Source: Nitrosarchaeum sp.
GTDB taxonomy: Archaea; Thermoproteota; Nitrososphaeria; Nitrososphaerales; Nitrosopumilaceae
Assembly: GCF_025699065.1 (NCBI RefSeq)
Contig: NZ_JAILWF010000003.1
Span: 185,270-249,269 of the forward strand
Reading direction: 5' to 3'
DNA length: 64,000 nt
The notes beneath the pieces are model-generated. The model was given only the letters and a program-made list of their open reading frames with translations, made no database searches and was not told the DNA's origin. Numbering within the stretch: the stretch's first letter is position 1; the number at the start of each line of letters is the position of its first letter. Both the position numbers and the translations under genes were made by a program. This document shows, piece after piece, positions 15,627 to 24,118 of the stretch.

Positions 15627-17216
15627 ATGATGTCCAAATTCTGGTTACTTTACATAATACTGTCACTTGCTTTTACTTTTCCATTTTCTTATGCTCAACA
15701 TCATGGAGGTGAGCAAGCCCCACCAATCAGCTTTGGGTCTGGTGAAGTCACTGTAAGCACCACCTTGTTTCCTGAAGATTTTACTCCTCAAAAATACTCT
15801 GATGTGAATTTAAAATTAAGATTTTTTGACACACAATCTAATGTTAATGTAGAAAATGTAAGTTATAGAGTTCAGATATTTTACGGTGAATCTCTTGTTG
15901 CAAATCAAATGTTTTTTGATAAAGATGGCGAACTAGTTATCAAAATACAACCAAAATCAAATTGTACACAAGAAGATTTGTGGAAATGTACAAAATATTA
16001 TGGTGATGTTGATGCTATAGTTCCAAACGCCTTAACTTCTACACCTTCTAGTATTCCAGTTATCTCAGGACCTGTTTTTACTCAGAGTGGTCAGTATACC
16101 GTAAAAACTGACATAATAGGTGCAAAAAATCCAAAGACTCAAACTTCACAGGATATTCACTTTGAAACAATTGTAATTATTCCAAATGAACAAGAATTCA
16201 AAATATCTTCATCTGGCACTGATTATCAAATTTTTTCAAAAAATTTTCAAGGACCGTTAACTAATTTTCAGTTTGATGATTCATCAAAATCCATTTCTTT
16301 TGAGATGCCATTTAATTGGGCACATGTAGCACATGTGGATTTTGTAAAGAATTACTTTGAAATCCCAAAAAACTTTTTGCCTTTAGAAAATGTTGTTAGT
16401 TTTAATGGCAAAGCAAATGGTATACAACTCCTTCCAATAGATTTACACTATGACAAATATTCTGATGAAGATAGTAACATACTACATTTTATGATTCATA
16501 ACGATGAGCTAAAAAAACTCAAAAGCTCTGATTCTAAACTTAAAGTTGTTATTACTCCTGAATCCCAATCATCAATAATTTCTAAAGACCTTTTCTTTGA
16601 TAACGGCATTAAGGCAATTGCATCTTATGATTCACGATATTCTGAAAGTAAAAATATTTTATTTACAATAGTATTTTTTGATTCCAACGGGGAACTCTCT
16701 AGTGATATCCGGTATGGATATGGCATAAAAGATCCAACTGGAAAAGAAACTGTAAACACTGGTGGAAACCTTAGCCTTTTGGGAATCGAGTTACCAAATG
16801 GCATTGATTCTCAAGTGCTAAGTACACCCATACCTGGAAAATATTCTATGCAAATTGTGCTATTGGGAATAGGACAAAACTCCTATGACAGACCAATGTT
16901 TCAAAAATTTGATTTTGAATTAAGTTCAGATGTGAACAAAACTGAATCTCCTGAAATTCCTACATGGATTAAAAACAATGCAGGCTGGTGGGCTGATGGA
17001 AAAATTGATGACAATTCATTTGTTCAGGGAATTCAATTTTTGATAAAAGAAAAAATAATGAACATTCCATCTACTCAAAACTCAGGTAATGGTTCTGATG
17101 AAATTCCGTCATGGATTAAAAATAATGCAAAGTGGTGGGCTGATGGAAAAATTGATGACAATTCATTTGTTCAGGGAATTCAATTTTTAGTCAAGGTTGG
17201 CATAATCAATCCTTGA
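15627..17216 (+). CDS. Secreted protein with two C-terminal WIKNNAxWWADG repeats (529 aa)
   Basis: Signal peptide MMSKFWLLYIILSLAFTFPFSYAQ, then an extracellular beta-rich region (about 30-440) without a firm family. The end carries two copies, 49 residues apart, of a repeat built on EIPxWIKNNAxWWADGKIDD and FVQGIQFL, typical of thaumarchaeal exported proteins and often at the C-terminus. Possible surface or cell-envelope binding role. The repeats are almost identical at DNA level. Confidence 0.75.
   Translation: MMSKFWLLYIILSLAFTFPFSYAQHHGGEQAPPISFGSGEVTVSTTLFPEDFTPQKYSDVNLKLRFFDTQSNVNVENVSYRVQIFYGESLVANQMFFDKDGELVIKIQPKSNCTQEDLWKCTKYYGDVDAIVPNALTSTPSSIPVISGPVFTQSGQYTVKTDIIGAKNPKTQTSQDIHFETIVIIPNEQEFKISSSGTDYQIFSKNFQGPLTNFQFDDSSKSISFEMPFNWAHVAHVDFVKNYFEIPKNFLPLENVVSFNGKANGIQLLPIDLHYDKYSDEDSNILHFMIHNDELKKLKSSDSKLKVVITPESQSSIISKDLFFDNGIKAIASYDSRYSESKNILFTIVFFDSNGELSSDIRYGYGIKDPTGKETVNTGGNLSLLGIELPNGIDSQVLSTPIPGKYSMQIVLLGIGQNSYDRPMFQKFDFELSSDVNKTESPEIPTWIKNNAGWWADGKIDDNSFVQGIQFLIKEKIMNIPSTQNSGNGSDEIPSWIKNNAKWWADGKIDDNSFVQGIQFLVKVGIINP
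16986..17188 (+). repeat. Tandem 147-base coding repeat with 56 identical bases
   Basis: Bases 16986-17041 and 17133-17188 are identical over 56 positions (start TGGTGGGCTGATGG). They encode the WWADGKIDDNSFVQGIQF core. Identity including third codon positions points to recent duplication or gene conversion. Confidence 0.8.
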
Positions 17217-17346
17217 TGCTGATTAGTTAGACATACCAAATCTCACGTAGAAATCGACCATCCTTGTTAAATACAAAATTTGTAATCAATGCTTGCCAAA
17301 CACAAATTGGTCTTGGAAGATTATCTCCAGGACTGATTTTATTGTT

Positions 17347-17502
17347 TTATGGATTGACTTGTTGACCTTTTGTTCTGTTGATTATCTCTGATCTTAACGT
17401 AGCAAAATCTGCTGTAATTTTTGTATTCTCCTTAATCTCTGTAAGTTCCTCTAGTATTTTTTCTAGTAATTCAATTATTTTATTTTCTTGTTCGTACGCC
17501 AA
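17347..17502 (-). CDS. Coiled-coil microprotein downstream of MscL (51 aa)
   Basis: TTG 17502 starts LAYEQENKIIELLEKILEEL...EIKENTK, an amphipathic helical heptad pattern, 10 bases after the mscL stop. Co-transcription with mscL is likely, so a link to the channel or its regulation is possible. No family recognised. Confidence 0.5.
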   Translation of the reverse strand: MAYEQENKIIELLEKILEELTEIKENTKITADFATLRSEIINRTKGQQVNP

Positions 17503-17512
17503 CTTCTTATTT

Positions 17513-17869
17513 TTATGCTTTTGTTTTATCTTCTACTAGCTTGAATCTTGATAATACTTTGTAAAGTATGAATACTATTACTGCAATTATTGCGAAATCT
17601 ATGACATTTGCAATAAAATCTCCGTATTTGAATACTGAAACAGCTCCTGATACAGTATTGACTACTTCGGTTTCAAGTGCTTTGAGATCACCTGATGGCA
17701 ATGCTAATCCTATGATTGGGTTGATTATGTCATTAACTAGAGCAGTTACTAGCTTTGATGCAGCTGCACCAATAATGAATGCAATTGCTAATCCGATAAT
17801 TCCAAACGTCTTAAGAAAACCCATAAACTCTTGAACAAAGCTTTGTTTTGGAGGTGGGGCCTCACTCAT
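17513..17869 (-). CDS. mscL: Large-conductance mechanosensitive channel MscL
   Basis: Opens a wide pore on membrane tension to release solutes during hypo-osmotic shock. TM1 (about 22-48, GIIGLAIAFIIGAAASKLVTALVNDIINP) carries the pore-lining Gly/Ala pattern and the NDIINPIIGL turn. TM2 is about 88-106. A short cytoplasmic tail ends EDKTKA. The length of 118 residues is slightly short for the family because the C-terminal helix is reduced. Confidence 0.93.
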   Translation of the reverse strand: MSEAPPPKQSFVQEFMGFLKTFGIIGLAIAFIIGAAASKLVTALVNDIINPIIGLALPSGDLKALETEVVNTVSGAVSVFKYGDFIANVIDFAIIAVIVFILYKVLSRFKLVEDKTKA

Positions 17870-17935
17870 ATCCTATCTTGTTATTCATGTGGTAAAAAAT
17901 GTTATCAAAATTTGCAAAATGACATATTTTGATTA

Positions 17936-18022
17936 TTATTTTGTTTCTTTGTTCTTTGATTTTAGTTTGTTACAGATAGAACAATCTTGAATCATCGATT
18001 TGATTTTTTGCTTTAATCCCAT
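17936..18022 (-). CDS. Possible CxxC microprotein (28 aa)
   Basis: ATG 18020-18022 reads MGLKQKIKSMIQDCSICNKL then lysine-rich residues. One CxxC pair only. The frame stays open without a start for a further 130 bases upstream, which is easily chance in such AT-rich DNA. Listed as a weak candidate. Confidence 0.25.
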   Translation of the reverse strand: MGLKQKIKSMIQDCSICNKLKSKNKETK

Positions 18023-18140
18023 GCTGAAGCAATTTTTGTTATGAATATAATTTACATCTATTCTGAGATATTGACTAATAATGCCTATTTTCTGATATTC
18101 CCGCCTTGATCTAAACTTTGAAATATCTATCTGCCGTAGT

Positions 18141-18377
18141 TTGGATGTGACTGTTGCTTATGTTATGATTAATTGTGAGCTTGGTGCAGAGGAGATAATT
18201 ATTGAGAAATTACGAGAAATCGAACAAGTTAAGGAAGTATTTGGAACTATAGGAACTCATGATTTAATGGTAAAATTAGAAGCTGAAAATTTTGAAAAAA
18301 TCCGTGAGCTTGCTTCAAGGAGTATTCAAAAGATTGAAAAAATTAGAACGATTTCAACGCTAATAAAAAAAGAATAA
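18141..18377 (+). CDS. Stand-alone Lrp/AsnC ligand-binding (RAM) domain protein
   Basis: A 78-residue ferredoxin-like RAM domain: VAYVMINCELGAEEIIIEKLREIEQVKEVFGTIGTHDLMVKLEA, with the GTHDLMVK ligand-pocket region, and no helix-turn-helix. Such single domains bind amino acids or effectors and can pair with full Lrp regulators (one is at 43782). Start TTG 18141 or GTG 18147. Confidence 0.85.
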   Translation: MDVTVAYVMINCELGAEEIIIEKLREIEQVKEVFGTIGTHDLMVKLEAENFEKIRELASRSIQKIEKIRTISTLIKKE

Positions 18378-18392
18378 AGTTGGGTGAACTAA

Positions 18393-18569
18393 ATGCCTCA
18401 TGAAAAAAATGACATTGAAAAGTTGATTGATACTATGATAAACAATGGTGATGAATTTGTTCAAAAACTTAAAACTGTTCTACCTGATTCTATTTCAGAA
18501 TCTATGGTTATGTTTCATGAATCTCACGTTGCCAATCTTAAAAAGATTAAAGATTTTCTTAATCAGTGA
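18393..18569 (+). CDS. Small helical hypothetical protein (58 aa)
   Basis: MPHEKNDIEKLIDTMINNGDEF...LPDSISESMVMFHESHVANLKKIKDF. All-helical, no cysteines, no membrane segment. It begins 16 bases after the RAM-domain gene and is probably on the same transcript. No family recognised. Confidence 0.6.
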   Translation: MPHEKNDIEKLIDTMINNGDEFVQKLKTVLPDSISESMVMFHESHVANLKKIKDFLNQ

Positions 18570-18626
18570 TTTTTCTGCTAATAATTTGTACTATATGCTT
18601 TTTAATCATTGATTTCAAGTTTTATT

Positions 18627-19001
18627 ATGACTAGATCTCGTACCATTACAATTCCTATTAATAAAAAAACAAGCTATGCATTTGATGCAATTTTGAACGC
18701 TCCGCCAAAAATGATGCCTGATGCAAAAATGTCTTCTGACGGTTGGTGGTCTTTTTCAACCCCTAGGGGAAATGCTAGGTTGAAATTTAAGGAAAATCGT
18801 TCACTTGGAATTCTAGACCATGTTTTCATTGATCAAGACTCTCAATGGAATGTTCCAATGCGAATAGTCTCAAGTGGTGAAGACTCTGAAATTGTAATTA
18901 CTTTAATAAAACCTGACGAATTGACCGATGAACAGTTTGATAGTAGGATGGTAGAAATCGAACAAGTATTTGAAAATATGAAAAAAATCATAGAGATGTA
19001 A
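18627..19001 (+). CDS. SRPBCC-like (START/polyketide-cyclase fold) protein (124 aa)
   Basis: ATG 18627 (MTRSRTITIPINKKTSYAFDAI) begins the first strand and helix of an SRPBCC-type fold. An upstream start at 18609 adds six residues. The pattern of FDAILNAPPKMMP, WWSFSTPRGNARLKF and the C-terminal long helix (DSRMVEIEQVFENMKKII) fits this ligand-binding family. Ligand unknown. Confidence 0.6.
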   Translation: MTRSRTITIPINKKTSYAFDAILNAPPKMMPDAKMSSDGWWSFSTPRGNARLKFKENRSLGILDHVFIDQDSQWNVPMRIVSSGEDSEIVITLIKPDELTDEQFDSRMVEIEQVFENMKKIIEM

Positions 19002-19080
19002 ATCTATTAAATGATATTTGTTTTGAGCACAGCTAAAGAATCAAAGTTAAATACACTTTTTGTAAGTATAGTCTGAGACA

Positions 19081-19167
19081 ATGCCCTACGAAGAAGTGTA
19101 TTTCCAACGATTAGAAGAAGACGGTCTTGAAGAATTTCAGGAACCTTCCTTGTCTAATCAAAATTAA
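19081..19167 (+). CDS. Acidic microprotein (28 aa)
   Basis: MPYEEVYFQRLEEDGLEEFQ... is strongly acidic and aromatic. A TTAAATAC box lies about 30 bases before the ATG, consistent with a leaderless gene. Convergent with and 2 bases from the next reverse-strand gene. No family recognised. Confidence 0.45.
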   Translation: MPYEEVYFQRLEEDGLEEFQEPSLSNQN

Positions 19168-19169
19168 TC

Positions 19170-19487
19170 TTATTTTTTGTCGCTACTAGGACCTGCCATG
19201 TCTTCTGGTTTGACTTCGTTATCCCATTTGCCTCTGATTCCTTTGATCAATGCTACGATGCCAGTGACAATTAATGCTAAAACAAGACCAAAAAATAAAA
19301 CTTGATCAAATATCTTAAATGAACAATTTGTTGGGACTGGATTTGGTCCTGAATCATAATCGTAGCAGTCTCCAAATTCAGCTGCCTCGATGTTTGCTGT
19401 TTGATAATTTCCTCCAAACACTCCTAAAATCAAAAAACCGGCAAAAATAAGCCCCACTGATAAAATGATAAAACGCATGTCGCTCAT
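19170..19487 (-). CDS. Two-TM membrane protein (105 aa)
   Basis: Hydrophobic helices at about residues 5-27 and 63-86 flank an extracytoplasmic loop with two cysteines (FGDCYDYDSGP..TNCSF), a probable disulfide. The C-terminal tail is charged. Family unknown. Confidence 0.6.
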   Translation of the reverse strand: MSDMRFIILSVGLIFAGFLILGVFGGNYQTANIEAAEFGDCYDYDSGPNPVPTNCSFKIFDQVLFFGLVLALIVTGIVALIKGIRGKWDNEVKPEDMAGPSSDKK

Positions 19488-19540
19488 GTTCTTAATTTTA
19501 TGATATACTATTTACGCTTTGATTTAATTTTTTACTAGTG

Positions 19541-20002
19541 CTATTTTTCTAATAATTCCTTTAGATTTTTGAGCGATGTTTCATAAAATGATCCTATGAA
19601 ATTCACAAACTCTGTAAATTGTTTTGATGTCATCTTTTTGCTGTTAAAGTACGATTGCCATGTTATCTGAGTAGTGTTCTTGTTTTTTGCATTGATGGAA
19701 ATTGTTGCAACATATGCTCTTAGAGGTAAACCTTCAGTTGCAATATATGTAAAATATTCCCTTTCTTTCCATGCTACAATATGTTCTTCAATTGTATTGC
19801 CATCTGTAAATGTAATTTTTCTTATAGCGCCCACATTTCTTCTCTTTTTTGATAAATATGTTGTTTTTTTAACATCAATTACCCATGATGGGAGTCCAAC
19901 AATATTGCTGATTTTTCTCCACACCTTTTCTTTACTTGCGTTAACTGAAATGGATTTTTTTACTGTATTTGTATGAAATGATTTTTTCGTAGTTTTTGTC
20001 AT
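19541..20002 (-). CDS. SRPBCC family protein (polyketide cyclase/dehydrase-like, 153 aa)
   Basis: KKSISVNASKEKVWRKISNIVGLPSWVIDVKKTTYLSKKRRNVGAIRKITFTDG followed by TEGLPLRAYVATISI and a long C-terminal helix (FVNFIGSFYETSLKNLKELLEK) is the standard layout of the SRPBCC/Bet v 1-like ligand-binding fold. Ligand not predictable. Divergent from the coiled-coil gene at 20077. Confidence 0.8.
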   Translation of the reverse strand: MTKTTKKSFHTNTVKKSISVNASKEKVWRKISNIVGLPSWVIDVKKTTYLSKKRRNVGAIRKITFTDGNTIEEHIVAWKEREYFTYIATEGLPLRAYVATISINAKNKNTTQITWQSYFNSKKMTSKQFTEFVNFIGSFYETSLKNLKELLEK

Positions 20003-20076
20003 AATTGGTTGTATTTCGGTATAGTTTTAAATTTTATTTCTTTAACATATTTAATCCCATTAAAACAATTAACATT

Positions 20077-21348
20077 ATGGTCTTTGGATGGGGTAAGAAG
20101 AAAGAAGTACAATCTGAAGAAGTCCCTACAGAAAAACAAATTCCATTGTCTGAAGTATCAAAAATTGTACAAAAAATGCTTGAATTAAGAACAAATCAAA
20201 TTTTGAATGATATAAAATCCATCAGAGATAATACTGAGCCCCTGATCAGTGATCTAATTTCAATTGGAAATACACTTGAAAAAGATAATCTCCAAGTTGA
20301 TGATATAGATAAGCACATTCGAATTATTGTAGTTAGAGGCAAACAACAAGTAATTGACATGATAAAAAAGGATGCAAATCATCTGCCAAAAATTAATTCA
20401 TTTGATGATGTGGAAAACATGCATACTGTGTTGAATCAAATGCTAAAAAAAATTGGGGATGTTCTAGGGAGGCAAACCAGAGTCATTCACATCTTTGCAA
20501 AAAAATATGCAGAAAAATTAAAGGATATCTTGCAAAAAATGAACTCAAATAATATTGAAATTCAACAATTACTGAAAAACTATACTCACACAAGATCAAT
20601 TTCTGTAGAAATTACTGATTCATTGCAAGAAATTGATAATTTGGAAGATGCAATTGTACAAAAAGAACACAGAATAATTGAAATTAAAAATCATATAAAT
20701 TCACTAAACACAAAAATAGCTAATTATGAGGATTCAATTAAAAAAATACATTCCTCTGAAAAATATCTGAAATTTTTAGAGTTACAGAAAGTTTTAGATT
20801 CATTTTCTGGTGAAAAAAACCAATTAAAAAACGAAATTAATTCCCAATTCACAAAAATTTCTAGACCCCTCAGTAGATATGAACACGTGTCTTCAATGGA
20901 AAAAGAACAAAAAACTCTCTTGTCTAAATTAATCGAAGATCCTTTTGGTGTATTGACTCCAAAAAATAAGGATTCTATAATACTAATTTTAGAAAATATC
21001 CGAAAAGGAATTTCATCCGGATCAATATCCGTTAAAGATGTTGAAAAATCATTTTCTTATTTGACTGAAATTGAAGAAGCACTTGCTGGATACATTGCAC
21101 GTGTATCTGATTTTACTGAAAAACGTCAAAAAATTGAAAATCAACTATCTGCACTTCGATCTGACGAACTAACAGAACTTACGCATAACTTACAACATGC
21201 TACTTCTGATAAAGATGATTCTGAATCAAAAATCAATGCTATCGAATCGGAATTGAATGATGCACGTTTTACTATCTCTAAACTGATATCCGAAATAGAA
21301 GTTAAACTAAGAGAATTTTCTAATACTGTTTATGTTATTGCTAGATGA
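20077..21348 (+). CDS. Long coiled-coil protein (423 aa)
   Basis: ATG 20077 gives MVFGWGKKKEVQSEEVP; in-frame codons upstream look non-coding. Extended heptad regions at about 55-105 and 130-260 and again to the C-terminus, with no ATPase motif. The short N-terminal FGWGKKK head recurs in thaumarchaeal coiled-coil proteins. It may act in cytoskeleton, division or chromosome organisation, but nothing in the sequence decides this. Confidence 0.65.
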   Translation: MVFGWGKKKEVQSEEVPTEKQIPLSEVSKIVQKMLELRTNQILNDIKSIRDNTEPLISDLISIGNTLEKDNLQVDDIDKHIRIIVVRGKQQVIDMIKKDANHLPKINSFDDVENMHTVLNQMLKKIGDVLGRQTRVIHIFAKKYAEKLKDILQKMNSNNIEIQQLLKNYTHTRSISVEITDSLQEIDNLEDAIVQKEHRIIEIKNHINSLNTKIANYEDSIKKIHSSEKYLKFLELQKVLDSFSGEKNQLKNEINSQFTKISRPLSRYEHVSSMEKEQKTLLSKLIEDPFGVLTPKNKDSIILILENIRKGISSGSISVKDVEKSFSYLTEIEEALAGYIARVSDFTEKRQKIENQLSALRSDELTELTHNLQHATSDKDDSESKINAIESELNDARFTISKLISEIEVKLREFSNTVYVIAR

Positions 21349-21352
21349 TTAA

Positions 21353-21550
21353 TCATTCTGAAATAAATTTGTCGCATCCTGACGTGCATGGTTTATTCAT
21401 AACTCCTTCACATTTTTCTAATTCATTATGTGCTATTCTTTGATGCCCACAGATGCGACATTTCATTCTAAAATGTTCTATAACCTTACTGTATGGAACA
21501 TCTAATGATGCTATTTTTGATGATATGCTGTCATCCATAGTGTTTTCCAT
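21353..21550 (-). CDS. Zinc-binding small protein (65 aa)
   Basis: CRICGHQRIAHNELEKC..CTSGCDKFI: a CxxC followed by H, C and CxxxC ligands form a ribbon or knuckle after a 30-residue helical N-terminus. Convergent with the coiled-coil gene. Function unknown. Confidence 0.65.
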   Translation of the reverse strand: MENTMDDSISSKIASLDVPYSKVIEHFRMKCRICGHQRIAHNELEKCEGVMNKPCTSGCDKFISE

Positions 21551-21631
21551 TTTGGTTTGATTTAATTCCCCAAAAAAGAGTTTCTAATTGTTAATTCTAA
21601 ATTTAATTAGATCTAAACTACATGTACTATC

Positions 21632-22030
21632 ATGTTGTTTAAAAAGAAAAAAATTGAAAGACAGGTTTCTTTAGAAAAAAAAGTTTTAGACAGTATTTTG
21701 TCTTATTGCCAAATGAAACATCCAAATGAAGGAATTCTTATTTTAAAAGGCAAATCAAAACAAGGACATATTATGATTGACGGGTTGGTGATTCCACCCT
21801 TTAATTATTCTGGCCCTACATTTGCAGGTTTTCCGCACTCTTTTCTTCCCTTTGATATGAGTTACGTAGGAATAGTTCATTCTCATCCTAGTGGTTCTGC
21901 AGAACCATCAGTTACTGATCTTCATAATTTTTTTGGCCTAGTATCTATAATCGTTCAATCTCCATACGGGGATAATGATGTCTTTGCTTGGGATAGTAAT
22001 GGAAACCCTGTACCTATTTCTATTGTGTAA
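21632..22030 (+). CDS. JAMM/MPN-domain metallopeptidase (132 aa)
   Basis: The JAMM zinc motif is complete: Glu33 (HPNEGILIL), His83-x-His85 (IVHSHPSG) and Ser93-x-x-Asp96 (PSVTD). Stand-alone archaeal JAMM proteins cleave isopeptide bonds of ubiquitin-like modifiers (SAMPs). The length of 132 residues is that of the minimal domain. The catalytic set argues for an active enzyme; the substrate is inference. Cytoplasmic. Confidence 0.9.
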   Translation: MLFKKKKIERQVSLEKKVLDSILSYCQMKHPNEGILILKGKSKQGHIMIDGLVIPPFNYSGPTFAGFPHSFLPFDMSYVGIVHSHPSGSAEPSVTDLHNFFGLVSIIVQSPYGDNDVFAWDSNGNPVPISIV

Positions 22031-22114
22031 ATTAGATTGCTCTGAACTTTCCTAAAAAAAATACAAAAAACACTGACAAAACTTTATAAGTATTTTGAAT
22101 GTACTTTTGTTGAA

Positions 22115-22429
22115 TTGTTCAGTTATAAAACTTATCTGATCTTCTTGTTTGCATCATTGGGCATTAGTATTGGGTTGCAAATGATTCTTCCATTTCCTTA
22201 TGGTCTTGGTGCGGCTTTGGCAATTTTCATAGCATTTCCAATGTTGTTAAGAAGACGATACATGAGTCGCATGAAGGGATATGGCGATTCTGGAAGTGGC
22301 GGCGGTGGATTCTTTGGAATGAACTCTGGAAGCACAAGTGTACGATACGTATGTTTAGTTTGCAATAACAAACACAAAGGTGGCACATGTCCTAGATGTG
22401 GTTCTAAAATGCAACGTGCTGATTTCTAA
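22115..22429 (+). CDS. Two-TM protein with C-terminal zinc ribbon (104 aa)
   Basis: TTG 22115 start. Two close hydrophobic segments (about 7-26 and 30-45), then a Gly/Ser-rich linker (GDSGSGGGGFFG), then a zinc ribbon CLVCNNKHKGGTCPRCGSKM. It ends one base before the next ATG, so the two genes are co-transcribed. Possible membrane-tethered zinc-ribbon adaptor; function unknown. Confidence 0.7.
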   Translation: MFSYKTYLIFLFASLGISIGLQMILPFPYGLGAALAIFIAFPMLLRRRYMSRMKGYGDSGSGGGGFFGMNSGSTSVRYVCLVCNNKHKGGTCPRCGSKMQRADF

Positions 22430-22430
22430 A

Positions 22431-22748
22431 ATGTCTTTAAATGAACTTAGAAAAAAAGTTCTATACCAAAACTCCATTGAAGTCTGGATTGGATTAAGCA
22501 AAGAAAAAAACATAGATTGGGTTGACACTGAAAATTACAAAAAATTCATTGCTTTTCTTTTAAAAAACAATCTAAACATGAAACAAATGTCCATATGTTT
22601 TGACGAATCTGATAAAGCATCAGAAGGAGGCCATAGCAAAAAAGTATTTGCAAACAAGTTGGCAGCAATAAACGATGAATATTCTGCATGTTACTCCATA
22701 AAATTAAGTGACAGTGCTATTGAATTAATTCGAAAATTTAGTCTCTAA
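22431..22748 (+). CDS. Hypothetical protein (105 aa)
   Basis: ATG 22431 follows the upstream stop by one base. Residues such as NSIEVWIGLSKEKNIDWVDTENYKKFI and a C-terminal YSIKLSDSAIELIRKF suggest a small alpha/beta protein. No family recognised. Co-transcribed with the membrane zinc-ribbon gene. Confidence 0.6.
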   Translation: MSLNELRKKVLYQNSIEVWIGLSKEKNIDWVDTENYKKFIAFLLKNNLNMKQMSICFDESDKASEGGHSKKVFANKLAAINDEYSACYSIKLSDSAIELIRKFSL

Positions 22749-22750
22749 TA

Positions 22751-24118
22751 CTATCGTTTTAACTTTGGATTGACAATCGAATCTAAAGCATTTCCTATAA
22801 AGACAAAAGCAAGTCCTGTTACTGCAATCATTACTCCTGGAGGCAATATCCACCACCATAATCCTCTGGATGCTGCACCATACACATTAGCATCATGTAA
22901 AATTTGACCCCATGTCGGAAAAGATGGATCACCTAGTCCTAGAAAACTTAATCCTGCCTCTGTAGTGATTGCAGCAGGCACTGATATGGCTATACTTGCA
23001 AAAGCATATGGTAGTAACTGTGGTAAAATATGTCTTAATACGATTTTTGAATCCTTTTGTCCCATCATGGTTGCAGCTTCTACATATCCTCTAGTTTTGA
23101 TTTGCAAAGACATACTTCTTGCAACTTTTGCTATTCCCACCCAACCAAACACCATCAAAAATCCTACCAATACAAAAATACTATTGCTGATAGTAACGGA
23201 TAAGATAATCAAGAAAGGAAGTGCTGGCAGTGCATATATTACATCGTTAAATCTCATCATTACTTCGTCTGTTTTTTTGCCTCTGTAACCTGCATAAACT
23301 CCGTAAAGTAAACCCATTACAACTGATGCTATGGATACAACCAGTCCTATGAACAGCGCTAAAGGAGTTCCCCATAACAAGCCTACTGCCAAATCTCTTC
23401 TCAACTCGTCTGTTCCCATTATTCCGAATGCCTTACCGCCTATGATTAGTTTAGACTCTTGAATTTTGTTTTCTAAATTGTTGCCATACATCTTTATTAA
23501 AAAAACATAATTTCCTTTTAGTGGCTCATGTTTTTCTGCTTTAGAAAAAACAATGTCTTCTGAAGATAAATTATTTAAAGAAAACAAAAACTTGTTTGAT
23601 TGCAGAATTAGATTTTTTTTAATTGAATCATCCGTTGAAAATATTCTTTCACTATGGATGGAATTAGAATCTAAATTTGGCAATGATGTTGATAATAATT
23701 TTAGATGAATCCCATCAGGTCGTATTACGTCCATCTGCAATAATGTTGATCCTGAATATTTTGCAGAAAACTCGTATATGAAATCATTTGGAAAATAATC
23801 GTAGTCAAAATTTATCCCAAATTGATGATATGTAACTGAGATGTTTTCTGCAGCATCATAGTTTATTTTTGGTGCTTCTAAAATTTTATGCTCTGGAATC
23901 TTATCACTCAAAAACAAATTAACCCAAACCGGAATGGCAACTTTAGGATATGAAATCCAGCTTCCTGGATTATTCCATTCTCTAAAAGTCTCAACTGGAA
24001 TTGTAATTACTGCTATGATTGAAGTTAAAATTAAAATTGACAATATAATAATTCCCGCAATTCCTGTTTTGTTTTTAAAAAATTCCTCTTTGATCTCTGT
24101 TGGAGTGACGCTGCTCAT
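22751..24118 (-). CDS. ABC transporter permease, DppC/OppC type (455 aa)
   Basis: An N-terminal TM (about 18-40), an unusually long extracytoplasmic insert (about 45-235), and a C-terminal permease domain (about 240-450) with five TMs. The EAA loop reads YVEAATMMGQKDSKIVLRHILPQLLP. It would form the channel for peptide, nickel or similar import with the DppB-type partner that overlaps it by four bases. The 190-residue insert is atypical for DppC proteins of about 300 residues. Confidence 0.9.
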   Translation of the reverse strand: MSSVTPTEIKEEFFKNKTGIAGIIILSILILTSIIAVITIPVETFREWNNPGSWISYPKVAIPVWVNLFLSDKIPEHKILEAPKINYDAAENISVTYHQFGINFDYDYFPNDFIYEFSAKYSGSTLLQMDVIRPDGIHLKLLSTSLPNLDSNSIHSERIFSTDDSIKKNLILQSNKFLFSLNNLSSEDIVFSKAEKHEPLKGNYVFLIKMYGNNLENKIQESKLIIGGKAFGIMGTDELRRDLAVGLLWGTPLALFIGLVVSIASVVMGLLYGVYAGYRGKKTDEVMMRFNDVIYALPALPFLIILSVTISNSIFVLVGFLMVFGWVGIAKVARSMSLQIKTRGYVEAATMMGQKDSKIVLRHILPQLLPYAFASIAISVPAAITTEAGLSFLGLGDPSFPTWGQILHDANVYGAASRGLWWWILPPGVMIAVTGLAFVFIGNALDSIVNPKLKR

